Positions 27,517 through 36,004 of a DNA stretch of 63,885 bases are shown in pieces. This DNA comes from an uncultured Acidimicrobiaceae bacterium (lineage in GTDB: Bacteria; Actinomycetota; Acidimicrobiia; Spongiisociales; UBA5794). Positions within the stretch are counted from its first letter, which is position 1. Every line of letters starts with the position of its first letter. The position numbers and the translations under genes are program-made. Under the pieces are notes generated by a model, which was not told the origin of the DNA, ran no database searches, and saw only the letters and a program-made list of their open reading frames with translations. The stretch spans positions 1 to 63,885 of the forward strand of contig CAMYIJ010000012.1 of assembly GCA_947258375.1 (NCBI GenBank). Reading direction: 5' to 3'.

Positions 27517-27725
27517 AGCGCGCCCCTTTCTGAAAGGTCCAGGTGTTCGAAAGCGTACACCGATAGCTAGGGCTAGGTAGACGAATTCCTTTGTGCCCAA
27601 ACCGCGTTGTGCCGTGAGCCGCGGTTGTCTTCTCGGCGCAATCACTGGAGAATCGGGACGTTGCTCGGCCTGGGCGGTAGCGCGGGCCGCGCCGATTCGC
27701 CGTTCATACGAGAAACGGAGTCGAC

Positions 27726-27926
27726 ATGCTCAAGTTCCTGGTCTGGCTGGTGCTCCTCGTGGTTGCCTGGCCCCTCGCCCTACTGGCGCTCATTCTGTAC
27801 CCGATCCTGTGGTTGATCAGCCTGCCGCTGCGGGTACTCGGCATCTCCGTCAAGGCGATTCTTGATCTGTTCAGAGCGCTCATCGGTCTCCCGGCACGGG
27901 TGCTGCGCGGACCGCGGGCCTCCTAG
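27726..27926 (+). CDS. Small hydrophobic membrane protein
   Basis: 66 residues from ATG 27726. Almost all of the first 40 are hydrophobic (VWLVLLVVAWPLALLALILY), likely two short helices or a hairpin, followed by an amphipathic basic tail ending PARVLRGPRAS. No family recognised. It lies 70 bp ahead of a histidine kinase on the same strand and may be co-transcribed with it. Confidence 0.6.
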   Translation: MLKFLVWLVLLVVAWPLALLALILYPILWLISLPLRVLGISVKAILDLFRALIGLPARVLRGPRAS

Positions 27927-27996
27927 AACAGGCAAGCCCAGCCGTAACGCCGGGCTCGTGGCTAATGCAAATAGCCAAAACGCCGATGATAAGAGG

Positions 27997-29343
27997 GTGG
28001 TCGATGTCAAAGAACCGACGCGCCGGTCGCTCAACTCAGCCGCGGAGCTAATCGTCGCTCTCGCCCTGGTGTTGATTGCAGTCGGCCTGATCGTCGTGCT
28101 TGCCGCGAACCTCGGCACTTCGGCGGATATCCGCAAGGAGTCGCAAGAGTCGCACCTGCTCGCAGAGATGCAGATCGCGCTCACCGTCGTCGAGGAAGCC
28201 ATAGCTGCGTGGCAAGTCGATCCGACCCGCCCGCATCCCTCGGCGGACCCGGAGATCGCCACTGCCGTCTCGCAATTCGATGAACGGCGAGCGGAGCTGG
28301 CAGCCCTTGTGGATTCCGACGAGATTCCAGTGATCGATGGCTTCTCCGATGCCTTCAACACGTACGTCCAGACAGCAATGGGTGCTTCTGCCGCGGCTGA
28401 GCCGAGTGAAGTGCAAACGCTGATTGCACTCGACTTGGCCGCCCGGCGACCCTTGCTGGATCTCCTCGAAGAGGAGAACGATCACCTGCTCGAGTCTGTG
28501 GAGGCCGATCGCAGGGCGGAGCAATGGCTCCGCTGGGGCTCTCCGATTCTTCTGATAATCGCGTTACTGGTGGTGACGTTTGTCTTCCGGCTCCGCGACC
28601 GGGCTCGCCAACTCTTCGACCAACGCCGGATCAACGAAGCACAGACCGAGTTCATCGGCTCGGTGAGCCACGAACTGCGCACGCCATTGACGTCGGTGGT
28701 GGCATACGCCCACGAACTCCGTGATCGATTCGAGGACTTCTCCCCGGCGGAGATCGGTGAAATGGTTCAGGCTCTCGTCCAGGAAAGCGACGAAGTTTCC
28801 GCAATCGTCGATGACTTGCTCGTTGCGGCCCGCATTGAGACCGAGAACCTGGTGATCAGACCCGAGGCACTCGATCTCCGCGAGGAAATCCGACACGTCC
28901 TCGCCACCGTAGGTGACGTCGCCAACGTGGCGATAGACGCAGAAGGCCACGTTCTGGCGGATCGGGGCCGGTTGCGCCAGATCTTGCGCAACCTGGTGTC
29001 CAATGCCGTGCGCTACGGCGGGGACCGGATCCGCGTTGTTGGCGGGGTCCACGGAGGCGAAATGCTGATCGTCGTGGCCGACTCGGGACCGCCGGTCCCT
29101 ATCGAGCTGCACGGTGAGATCTTCGAGCCGTTCAACTCGGTGAGTGATGATGATGGGGCTTCAACGTCTGTCGGGCTCGGTCTGGCCGTTTCGCGCAATC
29201 TCGCCACGCTGATGGGAGGAAGCCTGTGGTACTCCCACGAGGACGGCTGGAGTCGCTTGAACCTCCGCCTGCCCTTGCCCCCGTCTCCGAACGGTAAGCC
29301 CAAGCTCCCGGAGTCGTTGCAGACGGCGGGCCCGGGCGTCTAG
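27997..29343 (+). CDS. Membrane sensor histidine kinase
   Basis: About 448 residues from GTG 27997; another GTG at 27958 is equally possible and no ATG fits. Two membrane helices (near 13-40 and 175-200) enclose an outside sensor of about 130 residues that is mostly helical (QESHLLAEMQIALTVVEEAI). The dimerisation helix has phosphoacceptor His in IGSVSHELRTPLTS; the ATPase domain has N box ILRNLVSNAVRYGG, and GLGLAVSRNLATLMGG. The G1 region is DSGPPVPIE rather than DxGxG. No response regulator gene is adjacent, so its partner lies elsewhere. Confidence 0.85.
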   Translation: MVDVKEPTRRSLNSAAELIVALALVLIAVGLIVVLAANLGTSADIRKESQESHLLAEMQIALTVVEEAIAAWQVDPTRPHPSADPEIATAVSQFDERRAELAALVDSDEIPVIDGFSDAFNTYVQTAMGASAAAEPSEVQTLIALDLAARRPLLDLLEEENDHLLESVEADRRAEQWLRWGSPILLIIALLVVTFVFRLRDRARQLFDQRRINEAQTEFIGSVSHELRTPLTSVVAYAHELRDRFEDFSPAEIGEMVQALVQESDEVSAIVDDLLVAARIETENLVIRPEALDLREEIRHVLATVGDVANVAIDAEGHVLADRGRLRQILRNLVSNAVRYGGDRIRVVGGVHGGEMLIVVADSGPPVPIELHGEIFEPFNSVSDDDGASTSVGLGLAVSRNLATLMGGSLWYSHEDGWSRLNLRLPLPPSPNGKPKLPESLQTAGPGV

Positions 29344-29533
29344 TTGTACTGTCCCGCGAGACTGTTTGACACTCCGGGCGCTTGGCAGGCTCGACTAGGC
29401 AGCCGAGTCATCAGACTGCTGAGCGTGGTCCTCCCAGATAATGTCTTGCTAATGCCGATTGAACCTGCCGGATCTCGGACGCCGGTGGGTGCGCGACATT
29501 GTGCTGGGCGGCGGGTGATCGGGGCGCCTCCGC

Positions 29534-29652
29534 CGAACATGCGTACATCCGGGCGAGATATCGCCGTCATGTACGCAAGAAACGACGATGGCACACTTCT
29601 TCTCGAACATGCGTACATCCCGGCCAGATACCGCCGTCAGGTACGCAAGAAC
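29534..29652. repeat. Two tandem hairpin units, 70-bp period
   Basis: Units at 29534-29582 and 29604-29652 share CGAACATGCGTACATC at the left and GTACGCAAGAA at the right. In unit 1 the ends pair (TGCGTACAT with ATGTACGCA, 29540-29548 with 29569-29577) and an inner stem GGCGA/TCGCC can form. Unit 2 has changes in the arms. A related right-hand piece, inverted, is at 37744-37773. They fill part of the 365-bp gap between the histidine kinase and the convergent alpha/beta hydrolase; I see no gene in the rest of that gap. REP/BIME-like elements or a double terminator are the likely interpretations. Confidence 0.7.
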
Positions 29653-29708
29653 CACTGGCCTCCGACGGGACAGCGCTCGCGACACGGGACTGACCGGCGG
29701 GCGAGTTC

Positions 29709-30626
29709 TCAGCCGACGCACCGGTTTGCGCCGAAACTCTCCAGAATCTCCAGAACCGCCTCGGGTGCCTGGACGACCATCGAGTGCTGGGCCTCAACCT
29801 CAACCACGCCCGCCTTGAAGTGGTTCGCCGAGGCGATCTGGTGTTCCGGGGCGAGAATGGAGTCCTGCTTGGCCACCACCCATGTCGTGTTGGCCGGAAG
29901 TGTCAGGTCGTCCCAACCGCGGGCGTCGAAGCGACTCAGTGCGGTAGCGGTCTCGTCGAGCAAGCGCCGACCGGGTCGCCTCGTGTAGGCCCAGGCAATG
30001 TGATGGGCAACGTGGGGCGTGTTGCGCAGGTCGGACCGCTCAGCTCGTAGGAGAAACGGCGATCGCGGCGCCATCGCATACGGCGCCATAGCCATGATCA
30101 CTTTGAGCCGGGGGCGCACCCAGTGCGCCGAGGTTGCGATGGCAATCAGACCCGAAAAGGCCGCGGGGCCCTGGCGCCGCAAGGTCGTGAGCACCACCGG
30201 GCCGCCCATCGAGTGACCCACCAGGACCGGCTGGTGCAAGCCGGCATCGGCGATAGCGCGCTCCACCGCTTCGGCAGCAAGCGCGAAAGAGAAGGGCGCT
30301 TTCAGCCGCGACCTGCCATGCCCCGGAAGGTCCACCACCACCATCGTGCGACTGCAGTCGGCCACGATCGGCCACCAGGCGGAGTCGGCCGTCTTTCCCC
30401 AGCCGTGGACGAGTACGAGGGCAGGCGACCGCGGATCGCCTTCAACGAGACGGTAGGCAGTCGACCCCCAGGGAGTCGGGATCTGGCGGCGATGACCGGG
30501 GAGCTCCGGCGCCACGGATGGGTGGGCGTCCACCGCGCGTACCGCTCTGCGGTACTGGTGCCAGGCCAGACCGGCTGCGGCCGGGACCGAGGCCAGAACG
30601 AACGTTCGTGAACCGTTCATTTTCAT
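29709..30626 (-). CDS. Alpha/beta-fold hydrolase
   Basis: 305 residues from ATG 30626. A membrane-like N-terminal stretch (FVLASVPAAAGLAW) precedes the fold. Catalytic residues are visible: oxyanion strand LVLVHGWGKTADS, nucleophile Ser in VLVGHSMGGP (S139), Asp in VVAKQDSILAPEHQ and His in EAQHSMVVQAP. The substrate cannot be told: esterases, lipases and C-C hydrolases look alike. It is convergent with the upstream histidine kinase across the hairpin repeats. Confidence 0.85.
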   Translation of the reverse strand: MKMNGSRTFVLASVPAAAGLAWHQYRRAVRAVDAHPSVAPELPGHRRQIPTPWGSTAYRLVEGDPRSPALVLVHGWGKTADSAWWPIVADCSRTMVVVDLPGHGRSRLKAPFSFALAAEAVERAIADAGLHQPVLVGHSMGGPVVLTTLRRQGPAAFSGLIAIATSAHWVRPRLKVIMAMAPYAMAPRSPFLLRAERSDLRNTPHVAHHIAWAYTRRPGRRLLDETATALSRFDARGWDDLTLPANTTWVVAKQDSILAPEHQIASANHFKAGVVEVEAQHSMVVQAPEAVLEILESFGANRCVG

Positions 30627-30783
30627 ATATCGACAAACGCGCCCAACGAAGTTGAATCAGCATCGCGTCATCCTGGGTGATGTGGAGTGACTAGTCAGTG
30701 GCAGGCCGGCGGTGAGGACTTGGCCCTGAAGGTGACGGAAGGACGGGAACTTCCACTCCTCCACGGGTCCTATCCTCCGGCTC

Positions 30784-31977
30784 ATGACAGACTCACTCCT
30801 TGCAGACGCCCAGGCCATGCTCGACGACGTCGTGCAGTTGCGGCGCCGGCTTCATCGCCATCCCGAACTGGGCAATCACCTGCCAAGGACCCGGGAAGCC
30901 GTCCTCGCCGCACTCGACGGCCTACCGCTCGACCTCACCCTCCACGAGAGCACTTCTGGCGTGGCCGCCGTGCTCAACGGTGCCGGCGATGGCCCAACCG
31001 TCCTGTTGCGAGGAGATATGGACGGCCTGCCGCTGACCGAAGACACCGACTTGGACTTTGCCAGCGAGACGGGCAACACGATGCACGCCTGTGGTCACGA
31101 TCTCCACACCGCCATGCTGTACGGGGCAGCAAGGCTGCTCAGCAATCGCCGTGAGCAACTGAACGGCAAGGTCCTGTTCATGTTCCAACCCGGCGAAGAG
31201 GGCAGTGCGGGCGCCAGACACATGCTCGAAGAAGGCCTGCTCGAGACTACGGGAAGCAAGCCCGCGGCCGGCTTCGCGATTCATGTCAGCTCCCTCTACG
31301 CGTCGGGTGAAGTCCACATCCGCCCGGGCCCGCAGATGGCTTCGGCCGATGAGATCACCATCACCGTCTTTGGCAGCGGCGGCCACGCCTCGGCTCCGCA
31401 GAATGCACTCGACCCGGTCCCGATCGCGGCGGAGATCATCTTGGCAACGCAGGTCGCCGTAACGCGCCGGATCAACGTCTTCACTCCTGGAGTGGTGACG
31501 TTTGCCAAGATGACTGCCGGCACCACAAACAACATCATTCCGCCCACCGCCGAGCTCAACGGAACGGTACGCGCCGTGTCCGAGGAGACTCGGGCCGCCA
31601 TACACGAGATCCTCGAAAGCGTGGCGATAAATGTTGCGGCGGCCCACGGCGCCACCGCAACTCTTGCCATCAGGCATGGCTACCCGGTGAGCGTCAACGA
31701 TCCTGAGATCGTCTCGAGCGTCATAGACATGACGGGCAGGGTTCTCGGGCCTGAGGCCGCAATTGATATGCTCGATCCGATCATGGGTGCGGAGGACTGG
31801 TCATACGTCATGCAACAGATCCCGGGTGCCATGGCGTTTCTGGGCGCCTGCCCACCCGACCTCGACCCGGGAACTGCACCCGCCAATCACTCGAACCTCG
31901 TCCGGTTCGATGAGGCCGCCATGGCCAAGGGTGTGGCCCTGTACGCGGGCTTCGTCCTCGATCGCCTTACCGGCTGA
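30784..31977 (+). CDS. M20-family amidohydrolase (N-acyl-amino-acid / hippurate hydrolase type)
   Basis: 397 residues. The M20D subgroup is shown by LRRRLHRHPELG, metal-binding MHACGHDLHTAML and MFQPGEEGSAGARHMLEEG with the catalytic Glu, and the dimerisation domain start ITVFGSGGHASAPQ. These two-metal enzymes remove acyl groups from amino acids or peptide-like compounds. No signal peptide. Nothing beside it narrows the substrate. Confidence 0.9.
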   Translation: MTDSLLADAQAMLDDVVQLRRRLHRHPELGNHLPRTREAVLAALDGLPLDLTLHESTSGVAAVLNGAGDGPTVLLRGDMDGLPLTEDTDLDFASETGNTMHACGHDLHTAMLYGAARLLSNRREQLNGKVLFMFQPGEEGSAGARHMLEEGLLETTGSKPAAGFAIHVSSLYASGEVHIRPGPQMASADEITITVFGSGGHASAPQNALDPVPIAAEIILATQVAVTRRINVFTPGVVTFAKMTAGTTNNIIPPTAELNGTVRAVSEETRAAIHEILESVAINVAAAHGATATLAIRHGYPVSVNDPEIVSSVIDMTGRVLGPEAAIDMLDPIMGAEDWSYVMQQIPGAMAFLGACPPDLDPGTAPANHSNLVRFDEAAMAKGVALYAGFVLDRLTG

Positions 31978-32100
31978 GAGGGCGCTGGGGCCTTTGGCTC
32001 TACACCTTCTCCGCGATCTGGACTAAGAATGGCAGTGAGTGAGCAACGTCACCGTCCACGAGGACCAACCGCAGCGACTCGACAATGATCCGGGGGCGAG

Positions 32101-33336
32101 GTGACAGGGGACATCCCGCTGGTTCTCCTCCTGGTTGTGTTGATCGGCACGGCCGTCTATCTGGGCGCGGCCGAAGCTGCCATGATTCGGGTTCGACCCA
32201 CCGCAATAGAGGTTCTGGCCGATAGCGGCGACCGGAGAGCGGGCCGGCTGCTCCGCCTCCTTCAGGACCTGCCTCGTGTGATGAACACCGTGCTGCTGGC
32301 TGTATTGCTCGTGCAGATCGGCGCTGCCACGGTCACCGGCCTGCTGGCCCAGCGCCACTTCGGGAAGCTCGGCATCACAGTGGCATCGGTGATTCTCACT
32401 CTCGCCCTGTTCGTCTACGCCGAAGCCATTCCCAAGACCTATGCGCTGCGGAACCCGACATATGTGGCCAAGGCAACGACCCCGCTGCTCAGGGTTCTCA
32501 AGGTCGCGTTACACCCGATCGTGTCGGTGCTTGTGCGGTTTGCCGATCTTCAAGCCCCGGGCCGTAGCATCGCCGGCGGCACCGCGGTGACTGCGGCCGA
32601 GCTCCGGCGGCTGGCCGCCCAGGCAGCCGAGGTGGGAGAGATCGCCCCCGGCGATCTCGAGTTGATGGAACGAGCACTCCGGCTCGGCAGCGTGAGGGTG
32701 GACGAGATACTCGTGCCCCGGGTGGATGTCGTGTCCGTTGCTGTGTCGACCACGGTGCGGGATGCGCTCGATGCGGCGATCTCCTCGGGCCATCGCAGAC
32801 TGGCAGTGTTCGACGAGCGCCCCGACGATATTACGGGGATCGTGCGGCTCCGCGACCTGGCGCGCTCGGTTGCCGAAGGCCGCGAACTGCCAGTCAAGAG
32901 CCTCACCCGTCCGGTACTTGTGGTGCCGGAGAGCAAGAGAGTGATCGACCTACTTCGGGAAATGCAGTCTGCGGGAAATCATTTCGCGGTTGCCATCGAT
33001 GAACACGGCAGCACGGCGGGCATCGTGACAATCGAGGATGTCGTTGAGGAGCTCGTCGGCGACGTAGCCGACGAAGGCGAAGACCGGTCCCCTCCGGTTG
33101 AAGAGATCTCGCCTGGGCGGTGGCGAGTTGACGCGCGGACCTCGGTGACACGGTTGGAGGATGTGATCGGTATGCAAGTGCCGCGCGGCGAATGGAATAC
33201 CGTCGGTGGCCTGATCATTGGGCTCGCAGGGCGAATCGTGCGGGTCGGCGAGACCGTGGCCTTCGAAGGGGCCCGGGCTCGGGTCACGAAGGCAACGCGG
33301 CGCCGGGTACGCGAGGTCGAGATCGAACGACTCTGA
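32101..33336 (+). CDS. CNNM/CorC-type membrane protein (DUF21, CBS pair, CorC-HlyC)
   Basis: 411 residues from GTG 32101. The DUF21 membrane part (about 1-170) has three or four helices starting IPLVLLLVVLIGTAVYLGAAEAA; then two CBS domains (VDEILVPRVDVVSVAVS and FAVAIDEHGSTAGIVTIEDVVEELVGDV), and a CorC/HlyC end domain. Members are annotated as hemolysins but act in magnesium or cobalt efflux and homeostasis. The segment EDVVEELVGDVADE is the usual family signature. Confidence 0.9.
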   Translation: MTGDIPLVLLLVVLIGTAVYLGAAEAAMIRVRPTAIEVLADSGDRRAGRLLRLLQDLPRVMNTVLLAVLLVQIGAATVTGLLAQRHFGKLGITVASVILTLALFVYAEAIPKTYALRNPTYVAKATTPLLRVLKVALHPIVSVLVRFADLQAPGRSIAGGTAVTAAELRRLAAQAAEVGEIAPGDLELMERALRLGSVRVDEILVPRVDVVSVAVSTTVRDALDAAISSGHRRLAVFDERPDDITGIVRLRDLARSVAEGRELPVKSLTRPVLVVPESKRVIDLLREMQSAGNHFAVAIDEHGSTAGIVTIEDVVEELVGDVADEGEDRSPPVEEISPGRWRVDARTSVTRLEDVIGMQVPRGEWNTVGGLIIGLAGRIVRVGETVAFEGARARVTKATRRRVREVEIERL

Positions 33337-33657
33337 AGCCGGCTGCGATACGCCCGTAGAGTTGGCGGAGCCCGGAAAGCTCGCCTAGTTCGCATCCTGC
33401 CGGTCTTCCCCGGTCGCCGGTCGACGTCAAGTAGTCCTAACGGCCGCTTGCAGCTCCGACATAACGCTTCGCACCGCTATGCGGCCAACCGTCCCGTACG
33501 TCTACGCTGGACGCGTGCGATCGGCGTCGCGTCGGAGCGCGATTGTGCTGCAATAGCTCCTCAGAAACGGTGAACAGGGCCTCTCGGATCCTTCCCTGGC
33601 GCTCCATCGCCACCCTCCACCCCGGTTCCGCTGCAGCCAACCGATTACCCTCTGCGA
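33337..33657. other. 321-bp non-coding gap ahead of the carboxylate island
   Basis: No supported gene. The stretch should hold the promoter for the LytS/LytTR/symporter operon. I checked a TCAAG...GGCCGCTT pair near 33427-33449 against a FliA-type promoter, and a GTTCGCATCC near 33389 against a tRNA T-arm; neither holds. A minus-strand open frame crosses it (33437-33880) but lacks any recognisable motif. Confidence 0.5.
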
Positions 33658-34920
33658 ATGACGCGAGGGCATCACAGGCTCGGGCGAGCATTCGTCGTCG
33701 GGCTCGCATCGGCGATTCCGGCTCCGAAAGTGCGTCCGCGTCGCCAGTCGTTCTTCCGTCGCGGCCTCGGGACTGCGCAGCAGCGGTCCGTGTACGACAC
33801 ACTGCGCCATGCCCATCTTGCGGCTCGGCCGCTGCGTGATGGGTTGGACGAACGATCGGCGAGCACTGCCGCACGATCAATCCGGCAGCTGCTCGACGTT
33901 GCGGCCGTCGCTCTGGCCGACACGAGTCAGGTTCTTGCGTACGCCGGGAGCGGGGCGCGCCGCCATGGGATCGAAGATGAGCGTCTGGCGGGAATCGTGG
34001 CCGCGACGACGGCCAGCGGGAAGTCGCGGGCGTCGCGGTCGGGCCTCGAGTGTGCCGACCAGCACTGCTCGCTCGGAGAGGTTCTGGCGGTGCCGATCAA
34101 GGTGGGCAACGAGGTCCTCGGCGTGATCGTCCTGCTCACCCGGCGCGGGCGCCCCGTCACGCTCGGGCTGCTGCGCGCCGGCCGGGAGGCCGCCCGGCTG
34201 GCAGCGACCCAGCTGCAGTTGGCGGCGGCCGATCGCACCGGAGAAGAGCTCGTCGAGGCGCGGACGGTGGCGCTCCGTCATCAGATTTCCCCACACTTCG
34301 TATACAACACGCTGACGGCGATCGCCAGCATGGTCCGAGGCGACCCGGAGCGGTCCCGCGAGGCGCTCATCCAGTTTGCCGAGTTCTCGCGGTACATCCT
34401 GCGTAGCGACCGGGTCAATACGACTCTCGCCGACGAGTTGCGCAGCGTCCACACCTACCTCGAGCTGGAGCGAGTGCGATTTGGCGAGCGGCTCGAAGTG
34501 CTGTTCCGCATCGACCCGGAGGTCCTGGCGGTGACGATTCCGATGCTGCTCCTTCAGCCGATCGTGGAGAATGCGGTGCAGCACGGGATTGACCACAGTG
34601 AGGGCTCGGGCCGGGTGATAGTGGCTGCCGAGGATCATGACGAGGATGTCTACATCACGATCTCAGATAATGGCCCCGGCATGTCGCCGGAGATGATTGC
34701 GACGATTCTGGGCGAGCACGACGATGTCGATGCCGTCGGTTCGTCGAGCTTGGGTTTGGCCAACGTCCAGGCCCGTCTCCGAACGAGTTTCGGACGGCAC
34801 TACCGACTACAGATCGAATCCTCGCCCGAGGTTGGTTCAACTGTGACACTGCGGGTCCCGAAGTTCCGGGCGGGTGTGCCCCACGAGCCGACCGCCCTGA
34901 GCGGATCGGACAACGAATGA
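33658..34920 (+). CDS. LytS-type sensor histidine kinase with GAF-like domain
   Basis: 420 residues. Unlike classical LytS it has no membrane helices; residues about 50-190 look like a GAF domain (LGEVLAVPIKVGNEVLGVIVLL). The kinase core is the His_kinase/HATPase type: phosphoacceptor H213 in LRHQISPHFVYNTLTAI, N box LLLQPIVENAVQHGI, G1 ISDNGPGMS, and SSLGLANVQARL. The two cysteines in GLECADQHCSLGE might bind a cofactor or metal. It overlaps the next gene by 4 bp and would phosphorylate that LytTR regulator. Similar pairs govern pyruvate or acetate transporter genes in other bacteria. Confidence 0.9.
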   Translation: MTRGHHRLGRAFVVGLASAIPAPKVRPRRQSFFRRGLGTAQQRSVYDTLRHAHLAARPLRDGLDERSASTAARSIRQLLDVAAVALADTSQVLAYAGSGARRHGIEDERLAGIVAATTASGKSRASRSGLECADQHCSLGEVLAVPIKVGNEVLGVIVLLTRRGRPVTLGLLRAGREAARLAATQLQLAAADRTGEELVEARTVALRHQISPHFVYNTLTAIASMVRGDPERSREALIQFAEFSRYILRSDRVNTTLADELRSVHTYLELERVRFGERLEVLFRIDPEVLAVTIPMLLLQPIVENAVQHGIDHSEGSGRVIVAAEDHDEDVYITISDNGPGMSPEMIATILGEHDDVDAVGSSSLGLANVQARLRTSFGRHYRLQIESSPEVGSTVTLRVPKFRAGVPHEPTALSGSDNE

Positions 34921-35696
34921 GGATCGATAACGCGCTGGTCGTCGATGACGAGGCCCACGCCCGCGATGATCTGGCATACCTGCTCGAGTCGTCGGGCCGT
35001 GTGAAAAACGTGGAGACGGCCGCCAGCGCCACCGATGCCCTGGTCAGGCTCCAGGAATCGTCGTTCGACATTGTGTTCCTGGACATCAGGATGCCCGGCC
35101 TCGACGGGATTCACTTCGCGCGCACTCTGCAGCAGTTCGCGCAGCCACCGGTAATCGTCTTTGTCAGCGCTCATGAGGAGCACGCGGTGGAGGCATTCGA
35201 CGTCGCGGCGGCCGACTACATCCTGAAACCGGTGAGCGCTGAGCGAATCGCCAAGACACTCGACCGGCTCGAGCAGCGCACCGGGTCGGCCGACGTCGGC
35301 TCGCCTCCCGCGGCGGCAACCGGCCCGGCGGCAGAGACGTCCGAGGAGCTTCCCTTCGTTGCCGTGGAGGTCGCCGGCAAGACGTTGCTCATCGATCGGG
35401 GCGAGATCAGGTATGTCGAGGCCGAGGGCGACTACGTACGGCTGCATACCCGCGACGATGCCTACCTCATCCGGGCCTCCATGGCTTCCATTGCAGCCCG
35501 ATGGGCCTCCGAAGGTTTTGTCCGCGTCCACCGCAGCTATCTGATAAACCTGCGTCACGTCGCAGATATCTCGCCGTCGTTCAACCAGACCTTGATCGTC
35601 CGGATCAAGGATGCCGCCGGGACCCGTGTTCCTGTGAGCCGCCGTCGGGCCCGAGAGCTGCGTGACCGACTCGGTCTGTCCGTTCAGGGGAGCTGA
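34917..35696 (+). CDS. LytTR-family response regulator
   Basis: 259 residues, ATG overlapping the kinase stop by 4 bp. Receiver domain with VVDDEAHARDDL, phosphoacceptor D56 in IVFLDIRMPGLDG and lysine in DYILKPVS; a linker rich in Ala/Pro (125-145) leads to the LytTR DNA-binding domain (IRYVEAEGDYVRLHTR, SLINLRHVADI-like RSYLINLRHVADIS). It would bind paired short direct repeats in promoters. Immediately downstream lie the two symporter subunit genes, the most likely targets. Confidence 0.93.
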   Translation: MRIDNALVVDDEAHARDDLAYLLESSGRVKNVETAASATDALVRLQESSFDIVFLDIRMPGLDGIHFARTLQQFAQPPVIVFVSAHEEHAVEAFDVAAADYILKPVSAERIAKTLDRLEQRTGSADVGSPPAAATGPAAETSEELPFVAVEVAGKTLLIDRGEIRYVEAEGDYVRLHTRDDAYLIRASMASIAARWASEGFVRVHRSYLINLRHVADISPSFNQTLIVRIKDAAGTRVPVSRRRARELRDRLGLSVQGS

Positions 35697-35701
35697 CCCG
35701 G

Positions 35702-36004
35702 TTGGCTGAGGTGCCCCGCGAAGATGGTGCTCCGCTGGCATCGGTCTATCTGCGGACCCTGCTCCACATCAACCTCGCCACATCTCTGGCGTACCTGGCC
35801 CCGTTCCTCGTGGTTGCGGTCGGCTTGCCGCTCATGTTCTGGCTCAAGCCGAGTGTCGCCGGTATACGTGTGATCGGCTTGCCGCTGTCCTGGATGGTGC
35901 TGGGCCTGGCGTGCTACCCCGGCCTGGCCGTACTCGGCTACCTGTACATGAGGAGCGCGGAGACGACCGAAGAGGAGTTCTCCGACCTCGTCGAGCGTCC
36001 ATGA
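35702..36004 (+). CDS. DUF485-like small symporter subunit
   Basis: 100 residues from TTG 35702 with GGGAGC upstream, 5 bp after the regulator stop. Two membrane helices (LATSLAYLAPFLVVAVGLPL and PLSWMVLGLACYPGLAVLGY) with an acidic tail SAETTEEEFSDLVE match the small YjcH/DUF485-type partners that precede ActP and MctC transporters. The length fits. The stop overlaps the symporter ATG by 4 bp. Confidence 0.75.
   Translation: MAEVPREDGAPLASVYLRTLLHINLATSLAYLAPFLVVAVGLPLMFWLKPSVAGIRVIGLPLSWMVLGLACYPGLAVLGYLYMRSAETTEEEFSDLVERP

Noticed and set aside
29534..29652. CRISPR-like repeats
   Set aside because: Units are long, internally palindromic and only two; the intervening 21 bp is too short for a spacer.
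29344..29988. 214-codon plus-strand frame through the hairpin repeats
   Set aside because: Runs over palindromic repeats and antisense to the hydrolase; composition unlike protein.
33389..33420. tRNA-like GTTCGCATCC
   Set aside because: Flanking bases do not form a T-stem and no acceptor or anticodon arm can be paired.
33427..33449. FliA-type promoter (TCAAG ... GGCCGCTT)
   Set aside because: Spacing is too short and the -10 part is imperfect; no motility gene is nearby.
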